A stretch of DNA of 37,998 nucleotides from a virus, in IMG/VR virus record IMGVR_UViG_3300043436_004263, positions 1-37,998 of that record, one strand, 5' to 3'. A program made the translations under genes and the position numbers. Positions within the stretch are counted from its first letter, which is position 1; each line of letters opens with the position of its first letter. Below the pieces are notes generated by a model. It was given only the letters and a program-made list of their open reading frames with translations, was not told where the DNA came from and did not search any database. Below are positions 23,777 through 31,612 of the stretch, one piece after another.

Positions 23777-24197
23777 TTATTTAATTTTTTTAGATGAATT
23801 TAAAGGTAGAAAATTTGATACTACTTACACAATTATTAGACGTGAAAGAGTTGATATGATTGATTCATCTTTATATTGTAACGATACTACAATTAGTGAA
23901 ATTGAAATGGTTAAAGCTATAAAAATTAAACCATTAATTAAATTAATTGATAATAAAGAGATCAAAGAAATTAATAAAATAGATAGTTTAATTGAAACTA
24001 ATAATGATGTTATTCAATATAAGCAGGAAATAGAAATTAAAAAAGAAAATATAATTAAATTTGAAAATAAAAATGTAAATAATATGGGTCAAAACTTACT
24101 AAATATATCTGTATTATTTGCAACAATGTCATACATTGCAATATCATATACTGCTTGGATTTCTTTTTATAAAGAAATAAAAATGTTATTTAAATAA
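23766..24197 (+). CDS. Lysis-module protein with a C-terminal membrane segment (143 aa)
   Basis: Starts MTANYLIFLDEFKGRKFDTT at ATG 23766 (an upstream in-frame TTG at 23712 would sit inside the holin candidate). The N-terminal part is a small alpha/beta region, the middle is a charged helix, and residues about 110-135 (LLNISVLFATMSYIAISYTA) form one membrane helix. It overlaps the holin candidate by 11 bases. It could be an antiholin, a spanin component or a membrane anchor; nothing decides between these. Confidence 0.5.
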   Translation: MTANYLIFLDEFKGRKFDTTYTIIRRERVDMIDSSLYCNDTTISEIEMVKAIKIKPLIKLIDNKEIKEINKIDSLIETNNDVIQYKQEIEIKKENIIKFENKNVNNMGQNLLNISVLFATMSYIAISYTAWISFYKEIKMLFK

Positions 24198-24239
24198 ATA
24201 GTATTTTAGCTAGGTCCATTTGTTTTTTTAGTGTTTAGT

Positions 24240-24276
24240 AAATGCGACGACTTTATGTTGTCGCATTTATTTTTAT
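24240..24276 (+). terminator. Intrinsic terminator between the lysis genes and the PAS-HisKA gene
   Basis: AAATGCGACGAC and GTTGTCGCATTT pair over 12 bp (one G-T wobble) around TTTAT and are followed by ATTTTTATT. The stem lies inside the longest open frame of the next gene, which suggests that gene starts further downstream. Confidence 0.7.
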
Positions 24277-24290
24277 TGTTATATTTTTAT

Positions 24291-24308
24291 GGCATAAAAC
24301 TTTATGCC
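24291..24308 (+). other. Perfect hairpin immediately before the GTG start of the PAS-HisKA gene
   Basis: GGCATAAA and TTTATGCC form an 8-bp perfect inverted repeat with a 2-base centre, ending one base before GTG 24309. It could restrict ribosome access or be a dimeric protein's operator. Confidence 0.4.
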
Positions 24309-24872
24309 GTGTCTACTAAATTTATATTACATAATTCCTTAGATATACTATATTGTGTATGCGATTTACAAGGTCAAATAATAACTAGCAATGATTTATT
24401 CAAATCATCAGTTAATCATATAAGACCTAAAAAAATAAATGATATTATATCTAATGATGATCTAGATGATTTCATTGATGTAATAAATAAATCTAAAAAT
24501 AATTATTCAGATCCAATTAGAGTTTATTCAAAGACAATTCAAAAGAATGGATCTTTGAAATGGGTTTTATGGAATATTTATTTTATTAATAATACTCTTC
24601 ATTTTATCGGTATTGAAATTAGAGATGTAAATTCTATAACTCAATACGAATATGAAAGACAAAAAAAATTAATAGAAGAATTTAGATTTATGTTATCGCA
24701 TGAAATACGGCACCCATTAACATCAATTGCCGGTTTAGTTCAATTACTAATTAAAGATAAAGTAATTGATCAAGAAGAGTTTAACGAGTTATTATTAATG
24801 TTGGATAAATGCGTAATTGATTTAGATCAATCAATTCTTAAATTAGTTAAAAAAATAACTAAGCAATTATGA
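24309..24872 (+). CDS. PAS-HisKA protein lacking the kinase ATPase domain (187 aa)
   Basis: Residues about 5-110 have a PAS pattern: LDILYCVCDLQGQIITSND, then GSLKWVLWNIYFIN and IGIEIRDVNSIT. A helical HisKA segment follows, with the H-box MLSHEIRHPLTSIAGLVQLL (phosphoacceptor His131). The protein ends about 55 residues after the His with no N, G1 or G2 box of a HATPase domain, here or in the next gene. It may accept or sequester phosphate from host two-component proteins. GTG 24309 is chosen because the upstream open part (to 24231) is a terminator; a longer form with a hydrophobic N terminus from ATG 24255 is possible. Confidence 0.75.
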   Translation: MSTKFILHNSLDILYCVCDLQGQIITSNDLFKSSVNHIRPKKINDIISNDDLDDFIDVINKSKNNYSDPIRVYSKTIQKNGSLKWVLWNIYFINNTLHFIGIEIRDVNSITQYEYERQKKLIEEFRFMLSHEIRHPLTSIAGLVQLLIKDKVIDQEEFNELLLMLDKCVIDLDQSILKLVKKITKQL

Positions 24873-25591
24873 TACTAAATAAATATTTCAATATAGATCC
24901 AAAAGAAGTGATACTAATAATAATAATAATCTTATTGGTAATATTCCTTTTTGATACTTGCAATCAGAATTATAAATTAAATCAACAAATAGATGATTTA
25001 AATAATGAAATCGATATTTATAGTGATCTAAATTCTGATTATGTAAAAACAATTTATAAAGATTCAATTTTAATTTATAGTCAGAAAATTAATTTAATAA
25101 ATGAAAGCAAAGCTAGGCAAATAATTAATGAAAAATATTTAGATCTAAAAAAAACAAATAATAAAAATATTTCTCAATTAATTGATTTAAAAACAAAGAC
25201 TAAAATAGATTTTGAAATTGATCTTAAAGATAGTCTGGTCAATGATTCAGGAAGATATAGATTAAAATTACCTAAATACTTTCAACAATCAAATAAATAT
25301 TATTCTTTAAATGGAATGATCAATAGATTAGGCTATTTACAAATAGATTCTTTATCTATAAATACAAATATTATTTTATTTGAAAGCGACACAATAAAAA
25401 AAGGATTAATAAATAAATTATTTCGTAATAAAGATAAAGTATTAAGAATTAATGTTGACAATCCATACGTTAATATTTCTGGATTTAATAATTATAAAAT
25501 AAATAACAGTAGAAATATTAAAAAAGATTTAATTATTGCTGCTATATATGGCATTACGTGCGTGTATGTAGGATATAGGATTAAACAATGA
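24869..25591 (+). CDS. Membrane protein with periplasmic coiled coil, spanin-like (240 aa)
   Basis: One N-terminal membrane helix (residues about 13-30, VILIIIIILLVIFLFDTC) is followed by a coiled coil (NQQIDDLNNEIDIYSDLNSD, and on to about 100), a strand-rich middle (FEIDLKDSLVNDSGRYRLKL) and a second hydrophobic segment at the C terminus (LIIAAIYGITCVYVGYRIKQ). Its layout and its place at the end of the lysis module resemble i-spanins or unimolecular spanins, but no lipobox is seen. It overlaps the PAS-HisKA gene (ATGA), so the two are translationally coupled. Confidence 0.5.
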   Translation: MILNKYFNIDPKEVILIIIIILLVIFLFDTCNQNYKLNQQIDDLNNEIDIYSDLNSDYVKTIYKDSILIYSQKINLINESKARQIINEKYLDLKKTNNKNISQLIDLKTKTKIDFEIDLKDSLVNDSGRYRLKLPKYFQQSNKYYSLNGMINRLGYLQIDSLSINTNIILFESDTIKKGLINKLFRNKDKVLRINVDNPYVNISGFNNYKINNSRNIKKDLIIAAIYGITCVYVGYRIKQ

Positions 25592-25605
25592 TGTTAATTT
25601 TTTTA

Positions 25606-25677
25606 AATTGACAATCAATCATTTGCATATTTTTTTAATCAGAAGTGTAATACGTATTCAGTTAGTTCGTATCTTCG
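25606..25677 (+). promoter_or_regulatory. Early promoter cassette 1
   Basis: AATTGACAAT (25606-25615) and TGTAATACGTATTCAGT (25646-25662) recur at 37231 and 37271 with the same 40-base start-to-start distance. The second motif contains the palindrome AATACGTATT. A -7-like TATCTTCG lies at 25670-25677, followed by an A/C-rich leader. It drives the replication/modification genes from 25707. Confidence 0.65.
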
Positions 25678-25706
25678 CAATGTCAAACAATTAAACACTT
25701 AAAAAC

Positions 25707-26048
25707 ATGGACACAACAAAATCAATTAATTGGGCTGAAATGCCTACTGATCAAGCAAAGCAATTGCTATTAAACATGTCTACTATTGATAGACTTGAGG
25801 CAATGGAGGATGCCCCTACAATTGGGAATCTTTATGAACATCTTAGGAAATTAAGTTCTAAAGAATTAATTCAAATGTACATGAATGCAAGAATTACTTG
25901 CGCAATGTGTGGAGGTCATGCAAAAGCGAATGCTAATTTTATTCAAACTCAATATTTAAGAGAATTAATTGAATGGTATAATTTACCTGTTCCTAATGAT
26001 GATATTTGTTTTATCATGGGTGAATTTAATTCAATTGGATCTAAATAA
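25707..26048 (+). CDS. Hypothetical early protein (113 aa)
   Basis: A helical, acidic N-terminal half (MDTTKSINWAEMPTDQAKQL; DAPTIGNLYEHLRKLSSKEL) is followed by ITCAMCGGHAKANANFIQTQ, a CxxC plus His segment that is too sparse for a definite zinc site. It is the first gene behind early promoter cassette 1 and is closed by a strong terminator at 26057, so it may be transcribed more than its downstream neighbours. No family is recognised. Confidence 0.6.
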   Translation: MDTTKSINWAEMPTDQAKQLLLNMSTIDRLEAMEDAPTIGNLYEHLRKLSSKELIQMYMNARITCAMCGGHAKANANFIQTQYLRELIEWYNLPVPNDDICFIMGEFNSIGSK

Positions 26049-26056
26049 AAATAATT

Positions 26057-26089
26057 GGGGAGCAGTATTCTACACTGCTCCCCTTTTTT
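26057..26089 (+). terminator. Strong intrinsic terminator after the first early gene
   Basis: GGGGAGCAGT and ACTGCTCCCC pair perfectly over 10 bp, with a 7-base loop and six T's. Genes downstream need partial readthrough, antitermination or their own promoters. Confidence 0.9.
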
Positions 26090-26116
26090 AAACTTTAACA
26101 ACTTAAAAACAAAAAC

Positions 26117-26272
26117 ATGTACTCACTTAATTGTAATTATTACACAGAAAAATTCTTCACAGTTGAAGAATTAATTCATAACGCAATTTCAAATTGTGTT
26201 GATTTAGATTGTGAAATTCTTTTTAATGATCGTCTAACTGGTGAAATTTTAGCTGATCTTATTCAATTGTAA
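26117..26272 (+). CDS. Small hypothetical protein (51 aa)
   Basis: Translates to MYSLNCNYYTEKFFTVEELI, with an acidic C-terminal half ending TGEILADLIQL. The ATG follows the leader AACTTAAAAACAAAAAC, which is the same kind of A/C-rich leader used by neighbouring genes; that supports it as a real gene despite its length. No family or membrane segment is recognised. Confidence 0.5.
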   Translation: MYSLNCNYYTEKFFTVEELIHNAISNCVDLDCEILFNDRLTGEILADLIQL

Positions 26273-26319
26273 CTTTTAATTTTCTTTTTTAACAACTAAA
26301 CACTTAAACAAAAACAATC

Positions 26320-27213
26320 ATGGAAACAAATCAATTATTTGAAAAAACGTTCAAAATCTTGGACGAAACAGGTACAAATTTTAATGTATCTAAAGAGCAA
26401 TTTTATTTTCCTAATGGCCACATTGCTGATGGATATTATGGAATAATGAGATCAGACAATAATAAATGTTTGGGATCTGTTGGTAAACGATATACAGTTT
26501 ATCAAAATAGCCAATTAGTAGAACATTTAATTCAAGCAACTGAATTATTAAATTTAGATGTAACTAATGGTGGAATATTAAAAAATGGCGCTTATGTTTT
26601 TTATCAAATGGAATTGCCAACTGAATTTATTGGTAAATCAAATATTAAACGTCAAATTACTGCGCTTAATACGCATGATGGAAGTAAATCAATTGGATTT
26701 GGAAGTAGTAATACAGTTGTTGTTTGTCAGAATACATTTCATAAAGCATATCGTGATATGACAAAAGCAAAGCACACATTTAATGTAAATGAAAAAGTAA
26801 ATGAATTAGCTAATGGTATTAAAAATACTATTGAGCAAGATTTATTATTAATGGATTCATTTAAAAGAATGGCAGATGTTGAATTAAAAGATGAAATGAT
26901 CGAGCGAGTAATTAATAAAATATTTAATGTAAATAAGAATGATCATCAATCTGAAATATCAACTAATAAAAAGAATAAAATAGTATCATTTGCAAATGCA
27001 TTAGAAACTGAAATTAATTTAGAAGGCAAAACAATTTGGGGATTATTTAATGCAGTTACCAGGTATACAAACCATGTTGATGGACCAAAAAGAAAAGATG
27101 ATTTAAATGAATATTTAATGAATGGCCAAGGCTATCAAATCTCAAATCTTTGTTATGATGAATTAATGAAGTTTATTGAGAAGAATACATCATCATTCCA
27201 ATTTTCAATTTAA
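26320..27213 (+). CDS. DUF932-type phage/plasmid protein (297 aa)
   Basis: The region RSDNNKCLGSVGKRYTVYQN, then AYVFYQMELP and GSSNTVVVCQNTFHKAYRD, shows the conserved layout of DUF932 (phage/plasmid-like TIGR03299 group): g.v...Y.v.qN, a central strand, then a (R/N).vCqNt helix. These proteins are abundant in phages and plasmids, with links to replication or recombination but no proven reaction. The C-terminal part is helical (WGLFNAVTRYTNHVD). It starts METNQ after an A/C-rich leader. Confidence 0.85.
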   Translation: METNQLFEKTFKILDETGTNFNVSKEQFYFPNGHIADGYYGIMRSDNNKCLGSVGKRYTVYQNSQLVEHLIQATELLNLDVTNGGILKNGAYVFYQMELPTEFIGKSNIKRQITALNTHDGSKSIGFGSSNTVVVCQNTFHKAYRDMTKAKHTFNVNEKVNELANGIKNTIEQDLLLMDSFKRMADVELKDEMIERVINKIFNVNKNDHQSEISTNKKNKIVSFANALETEINLEGKTIWGLFNAVTRYTNHVDGPKRKDDLNEYLMNGQGYQISNLCYDELMKFIEKNTSSFQFSI

Positions 27214-27239
27214 CATTTAAACATTAAACACTAAACAAT

Positions 27240-27267
27240 ATCTGGAGCGCATTAGAGCGCTCCAGAT
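27240..27267 (+). other. Perfect 11-bp hairpin without T-tract
   Basis: ATCTGGAGCGC and GCGCTCCAGAT pair perfectly around ATTAGA. It is much more GC-rich than the surroundings. No T-run follows, so it is a poor intrinsic terminator; an mRNA-processing or stability element, or a protein site, is more likely. The next ATG is 20 bases downstream. Confidence 0.55.
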
Positions 27268-27287
27268 TAATTCAAACTCAAAATCCA

Positions 27288-27596
27288 ATGACTAATATGG
27301 AAAATCAAATTGAAAGCGCTGAGCGCATTGAAACATTCTTCAGAGGCAATGACAATGGGAATTATTATTACTACGATCATTTAGGTGGATCTTTAATAAT
27401 AATCGTTGATAATGGTTGTGAAAAAGGGATCTTCATAAGATGCGATTCACAATGCGCAACAATTGTTAGGCAATATCATAAAGAAATAATTAATGGTGTG
27501 CCAAAAGAATATCGATTATATGATGAATTAAATCGCAAAGAATTCTTTGCTGTATTAGATAAAGTAGAAGTTGAAATTTCACGAAATATTCCTTAA
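27288..27596 (+). CDS. Hypothetical protein (102 aa)
   Basis: Starts MTNMENQIESAERIETFFRG, with an alternative ATG at 27297. It has strand-rich alternating segments (YYYYDHLGGSLIIIVDNGCE; KGIFIRCDSQCATIVRQYHK) and a final helix. The beta-rich N terminus could form a small barrel. No family is recognised. It lies between the DUF932 gene and the XRE regulator, behind a strong GC-rich hairpin. Confidence 0.55.
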   Translation: MTNMENQIESAERIETFFRGNDNGNYYYYDHLGGSLIIIVDNGCEKGIFIRCDSQCATIVRQYHKEIINGVPKEYRLYDELNRKEFFAVLDKVEVEISRNIP

Positions 27597-27624
27597 TTTT
27601 TAAACAATCAAAAACTAAATAAAA

Positions 27625-28032
27625 ATGGAAACTAAAAACAAACACATTGTTGATGTAGACAAAGAATCTATTTCTAATTATTTGAAAAAAAATAGACTTA
27701 GAAAAGGTTATAATCAAAAAAAATTAGCTAGTCTAATTGGTGTTTCATCATCTTGTATTTCTAAATTCGAAACGAATGCCTCAATGTTATCTGAAATAAC
27801 TTGTAAGAAAGCATGCGAAGTATTAAATGTTAATTATGATAATTTAATTAATAATAATAGGCTATTTAATGATAATAAAATAATTAATAAAAGATATGAA
27901 ATAAATAAACCAGATATATCGCATATACTTACTAAGGATGATATTATTTTAATGCTTCAATTAGAAGGATATAAAATATATAAACCTATTGTAGAAACTA
28001 CTTACGTCGAATTAACCATTTCAAATAAATAA
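27625..28032 (+). CDS. XRE-family helix-turn-helix regulator (135 aa)
   Basis: Residues about 14-66 form a Cro/CI-type DNA-binding domain: LKKNRLRKGYNQKKLASLIG, VSSSCISKFETNA, then CKKACEVLNVNYDNL. The C-terminal part (residues 70-135) is helical or strand-like and lacks a LexA-type peptidase motif. It may repress early promoters; the palindromic AATACGTATT in the two early promoter cassettes is a candidate operator. With no integrase present, a lysogeny switch is uncertain. Starts METKNK after a leader of the usual A-rich type. Confidence 0.85.
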   Translation: METKNKHIVDVDKESISNYLKKNRLRKGYNQKKLASLIGVSSSCISKFETNASMLSEITCKKACEVLNVNYDNLINNNRLFNDNKIINKRYEINKPDISHILTKDDIILMLQLEGYKIYKPIVETTYVELTISNK

Positions 28033-28054
28033 TTAATCAATTAAAACAATTAAC

Positions 28055-28690
28055 ATGAATAATTTTGAATTAAACGCACCAGTAGGTGGATCTGGAAATC
28101 GTAAAATCGCTCCAGAAGGAATGCACATAGCTAGATGCTATCAAATAATTGATCTTGGAACTAGTGAACAAGGTGGACAATTTCCTGGCAAAAAACGTAA
28201 AATTAATTTCGTTTGGGAATTGCCAGAAGAAATGGAAATATTTGATCCAGAAAAAGGACAACAACCATTTATTGTCAAAGCTCAATACACATTATCATTT
28301 AATGAAAAATCATCATTACGTAAATGTGTTGAATCTTGGATAGGCAAAAAAATGGATGATCAACAAGCGGCTAAATTTAATATTGGATTATTATTAGGAA
28401 AGCCTTGCATGTTAAATATTGTGCATAATAAAAAAGGCGATAATATATATGCAAATATTAGTGCAATTACACCATTAGCCAAAGGTGTCACATGTCCTGA
28501 ATCATTTAATAAACCAATTGCTTTTAATGTAAATATTCCTGATATGGAAATATTTAAATTATTGCCACAATTTATTCAAGATAAAATTAAAGAGAGTGAT
28601 GAATTCATTAAATACATGGAAAATTCAATGAATAAAAATGATGAATCAAATTTCTTTAATGTTAATTCAGATAATGATTTACCTTGGTAA
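28055..28690 (+). CDS. Single-stranded-DNA-binding-like protein, DUF669 type (211 aa)
   Basis: The pattern GMHIARCYQIIDLGTSEQGG, KRKINFVWELPEE, FIVKAQYTLSFNEKSSLRKC, VESWIGK and LLLGKPCMLNIVH resembles DUF669-type OB-fold proteins of phages. The last residues, NSDNDLPW, mimic the acidic-hydrophobic tip of SSB proteins that recruits replication partners. It probably coats single-stranded DNA during replication or recombination. Its stop is followed by a terminator, in keeping with an abundant protein. Confidence 0.8.
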   Translation: MNNFELNAPVGGSGNRKIAPEGMHIARCYQIIDLGTSEQGGQFPGKKRKINFVWELPEEMEIFDPEKGQQPFIVKAQYTLSFNEKSSLRKCVESWIGKKMDDQQAAKFNIGLLLGKPCMLNIVHNKKGDNIYANISAITPLAKGVTCPESFNKPIAFNVNIPDMEIFKLLPQFIQDKIKESDEFIKYMENSMNKNDESNFFNVNSDNDLPW

Positions 28691-28706
28691 TTAATAAACA
28701 AATAAT

Positions 28707-28732
28707 GGGCGGTTAATTCCGCCCTATTTTTT
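28707..28732 (+). terminator. Intrinsic terminator after the SSB-like gene
   Basis: GGGCGG and CCGCCC pair over 6 strong bp around TTAATT, followed by TATTTTTT. Confidence 0.8.
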
Positions 28733-28753
28733 AAACAATAAAATCAAAGCAAA

Positions 28754-29413
28754 ATGACGACAACTAAATTAGCAATTCCAATTCAAGATCTTTACGCGGC
28801 AATTAATTCTAAAATTGTATTAAATGCTCAAAATGTTTTATCTAATGCACCTAAATCAATCAATGACAAATATGATTATGATTTGACTGAAAGCATTATG
28901 AGAACAATAAATGAAGCTATTAAACATGTTGAATCAGCGCGTAAGAATGTCACAATACCATTAGACGCGTATAAGAAATCTTTAATCGAAATAGAAAAAG
29001 AATCTACTATATTATTTACTGAATTTATTAGTAGTAGAAAAAAGATGCTATTAGATTATAATGAAGAATTAATTAAGAAACAAGAAGAGGCTAATAGAAA
29101 GATCAAAGAAGAAGCAGATAATATGCTAAAGCAAAGCGGGGCCGAAGCATTAGCAGATATTATGGGGCATTTTACTGATAAATTAATTAATGCAAATATT
29201 GAATTAGAAAAGCCTAAAAATATTAGAACAACTATTAAAGCAAGAATTAATGGAGATGTTGATTGGCGTACTGTTGTGGTAGTTTTATTGGCATCTAAAT
29301 TATTAGAAGAAGAAGAATTATTAAAGCAATTACCAAAAGCGATGAATATATGTAATTATACATCAATAAATGGAATTGAATTATATGAACATAAAACACA
29401 AATATTAAAATGA
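28754..29413 (+). CDS. Coiled-coil phage protein of the recombination region (219 aa)
   Basis: Residues about 45-135 are a long charged helix (INEAIKHVESARKNVTIPLD; SSRKKMLLDYNEELIKKQEE). The ArgLys...P..(A/F)..y pattern is typical of DUF1351-like phage proteins found beside SSB and nuclease genes. The C-terminal part (KARINGDVDWRTVVVVLLAS) is more compact. A DNA-recombination accessory role is inferred from family resemblance and location. It overlaps the next gene (ATGA). Confidence 0.6.
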   Translation: MTTTKLAIPIQDLYAAINSKIVLNAQNVLSNAPKSINDKYDYDLTESIMRTINEAIKHVESARKNVTIPLDAYKKSLIEIEKESTILFTEFISSRKKMLLDYNEELIKKQEEANRKIKEEADNMLKQSGAEALADIMGHFTDKLINANIELEKPKNIRTTIKARINGDVDWRTVVVVLLASKLLEEEELLKQLPKAMNICNYTSINGIELYEHKTQILK

Positions 29414-29679
29414 ATATTCTAATTGAGGCGAATGATATTGTTTACAATAGATCGCAAGAAAAAGAAAGGCAATATGGTCCATTTAAAGATAGCATGCAAA
29501 AAGCATCTAAAATAGCGTCATTAATGAGTAATAAAGATTTAACTGTTGAAGATATTTATAATTGCATAATAGCAATTAAATTATCTAGAGAATCATTTAG
29601 CCATAAAGAGGATAATTTATTAGATGCCGTTGCTTATATAGCATCATTAAATGATTATAAAAACTCACTTACGTTATGA
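29410..29679 (+). CDS. DUF6378-like small protein (89 aa)
   Basis: A helical protein with the signature RQYGPFKDSMQKASKIASLM ... LTVEDIYNCIIAIKLSRESF ... HKEDNLLDAVAYIAS. That is, an Arg..YG start, an IKlsR motif and a Dn..D..AYia motif, as in DUF6378-type phage proteins. The all-alpha pattern with conserved acidic residues recalls MazG/HisE-like nucleotide pyrophosphohydrolases, but activity is not established. It is fused by overlap to both neighbours, so it may share the modification operon. Confidence 0.65.
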   Translation: MNILIEANDIVYNRSQEKERQYGPFKDSMQKASKIASLMSNKDLTVEDIYNCIIAIKLSRESFSHKEDNLLDAVAYIASLNDYKNSLTL

Positions 29680-30569
29680 AAAAAGCAATAATTGGAATAT
29701 TAAATAATCCAGCTACTTCTGATAACTCACATTCAGCTGGAATGAATTACATAACATCTAAGTTGTTTGATGCGCCCATATTAAACGAGAATGATAATTG
29801 GAATGAATTTGATATGTTGATAATATATCATGGTCCTAATTTCAAGGAAGGTTCTTTTAATATTATTGGAGGATTTACTGAAGATGTATTTACAAGAATT
29901 AAAAAATTAATTGATTTTAAAGGACAAATAAAAACATTAGATGGTTTTCAATTAAATGATTTAATTAGAGTTAGGAAATTATATAATTATAATTATGATC
30001 TAATATTTGATCGTATTGAATTGCCTAGTAAAGATAAATTAGTAATTGGGGATTCTCATTCATTATCTGTTTGGCCTAATGATGAATTTGGAATATCTAG
30101 AAATGATGGTAAAACATTACATGGATTTCTTAAATTAAATATGGATTTAAGTCAATATAAAGAATTAATATTTTATTTCGGAAACATTGATATTAGATTT
30201 CATTTAGCTAGACAATCAAATCCAATTGAAGCAACTAAATATTTATTTAATAACTATTGTAATTATGCTTCAAAATATAATTCTTCTATAACTCAATTAT
30301 TGCCAATTGAACCGGAGTCTAGGAAAATACCATCTACCGGTTTATATAAAGGACAACCATTTTTTGGCGATATTGAATTAAGAAAAGAATTAAGAAATAT
30401 AGCCAATGATATTATGAGAAAATCTGGAATTAAATATATAGAATGGCCTGATTTTTTTCAAGATCATAATGGTGATTTGAGATTTGATATTATGGAACCT
30501 AAGCAATCAGTTCATATACGTCCTAAATATTATCAAAGAAATATTAAAAAACAATTATCATTATTCTAA
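29676..30569 (+). CDS. SGNH/GDSL-like protein of the modification cluster (297 aa)
   Basis: The segment KLVIGDSHSLSVWPN (residues about 120-134) has the GDS block I of SGNH hydrolases with the nucleophile Ser. IFYFGNIDIRFHLAR fits the GxxD/N block III area, and DFFQDHNGDLRFD with QSVHIRP near the C terminus suggests the Asp-His pair. The N-terminal 100 residues form another alpha/beta part (AIIGILNNPATSDNS; DMLIIYHGPNF). An esterase or acyl/phosphoryl transferase acting on a modified base is inferred from its neighbours. Overlaps both flanking genes. Confidence 0.55.
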   Translation: MKKAIIGILNNPATSDNSHSAGMNYITSKLFDAPILNENDNWNEFDMLIIYHGPNFKEGSFNIIGGFTEDVFTRIKKLIDFKGQIKTLDGFQLNDLIRVRKLYNYNYDLIFDRIELPSKDKLVIGDSHSLSVWPNDEFGISRNDGKTLHGFLKLNMDLSQYKELIFYFGNIDIRFHLARQSNPIEATKYLFNNYCNYASKYNSSITQLLPIEPESRKIPSTGLYKGQPFFGDIELRKELRNIANDIMRKSGIKYIEWPDFFQDHNGDLRFDIMEPKQSVHIRPKYYQRNIKKQLSLF

Positions 30570-31612
30570 TGGAATATTCTTTTGAAATAAATCAAGATTT
30601 ATTATCGTCTGTTGATGAATATCATTATAAAAGTATGATAATGGAAAAGCATATTATTGAAAAGAATTATTATAATGGAGATATTAAGACATCAATAGAC
30701 GATGATTTAATTTTTAATGTTCCGATATATGATATGGGATCAAGAAGATATGCAGCTTTTTGTTCTTTTACTGAGGCAGTTTGGAAAAAAGAAAATGATG
30801 TAAAAGGAAATGGTATTTATTTTTTAGATCATAAAATAAATAATGATTTTGATTGGTTTATGTTATTTTATTTATTTAGATTATGTGGATCTGGAATTAA
30901 TTATAAACCTAAAAAAAATGATTTATTTTCTTCATTTGAAGGCACACATGGATTTGGTAATTTTTGGATAGTAGATTTAATAATTAAAAATAAATATACA
31001 CATCAAGAATGGCTAGAAGAATTAAAGAATATTAATAAACCATTTACCGATAATAAAGGATATTTATTACCTCAATTTTCTTTTAAAGGAATTAATTCTA
31101 ATCATTTAAAAAAATATATTCTAGAATATTCAAAAGATTTGGTAGATCATCTTTTTAATTATGTTATTAAATCAAAAAGAGATATATATCAAATAACTGA
31201 TGAAGGAAATAAATGGCTAAATAATAAAGGATTTAAAAAGCAGAATTTTGTTTTAACAGCTTTTGCTGCAGATCTAGCAGAATATTATCCTCAATTTGTA
31301 AATATAAATGGATTAGTTTATGCAGGAACAAATGCTACAAAATGTATTAAAGCCATATTTCCTAAAATAAATAAAAAAATAAGTGAATTTGAATATATAA
31401 ATGAGGTTCTTCAATTCCAATCTAAGAGATATAGTTTAACTCCAATAGATTGTGAAGACTCAAGAAATTGTGATGTTGTAAGATATTTCCAAGAATACCA
31501 ATCTAAATATCATATAGAAAAAAATAATGGAGTTGTAATGAAAAATAATTCTATTCTTAAAAAAATATATGGTCAAAATAAATATTACGAATTTGCAAAA
31601 AATCTAAAATAA
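30569..31612 (+). CDS. Helical protein resembling aGPT-pyrophosphorylase / 5-hmdU DNA kinase group (347 aa)
   Basis: The family of helical phage proteins that acts on 5-hydroxymethyl pyrimidines in DNA has an N-terminal R...F...E region, a central helix-hairpin-like section with a G.ga.kgi motif, and a C-terminal D.E...C...KY block. Here FCSFTEAVWKKENDVKGNG, FAADLAEYYPQF then LVYAGTNATKCIKAIFPK, and SLTPIDCEDSRNCDVVRYFQ follow that order. The resemblance was judged by eye. Its neighbours (PLP enzyme, hydroxymethylase) support a base hypermodification role. One-base overlaps on both sides. Confidence 0.5.
   Translation: MEYSFEINQDLLSSVDEYHYKSMIMEKHIIEKNYYNGDIKTSIDDDLIFNVPIYDMGSRRYAAFCSFTEAVWKKENDVKGNGIYFLDHKINNDFDWFMLFYLFRLCGSGINYKPKKNDLFSSFEGTHGFGNFWIVDLIIKNKYTHQEWLEELKNINKPFTDNKGYLLPQFSFKGINSNHLKKYILEYSKDLVDHLFNYVIKSKRDIYQITDEGNKWLNNKGFKKQNFVLTAFAADLAEYYPQFVNINGLVYAGTNATKCIKAIFPKINKKISEFEYINEVLQFQSKRYSLTPIDCEDSRNCDVVRYFQEYQSKYHIEKNNGVVMKNNSILKKIYGQNKYYEFAKNLK

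Noticed and set aside
28149-28343. Nested plus-strand frame inside the SSB-like gene
   Set aside because: The main frame has clear family motifs and an SSB-like acidic tail. The nested frame shows no motif or initiation context.
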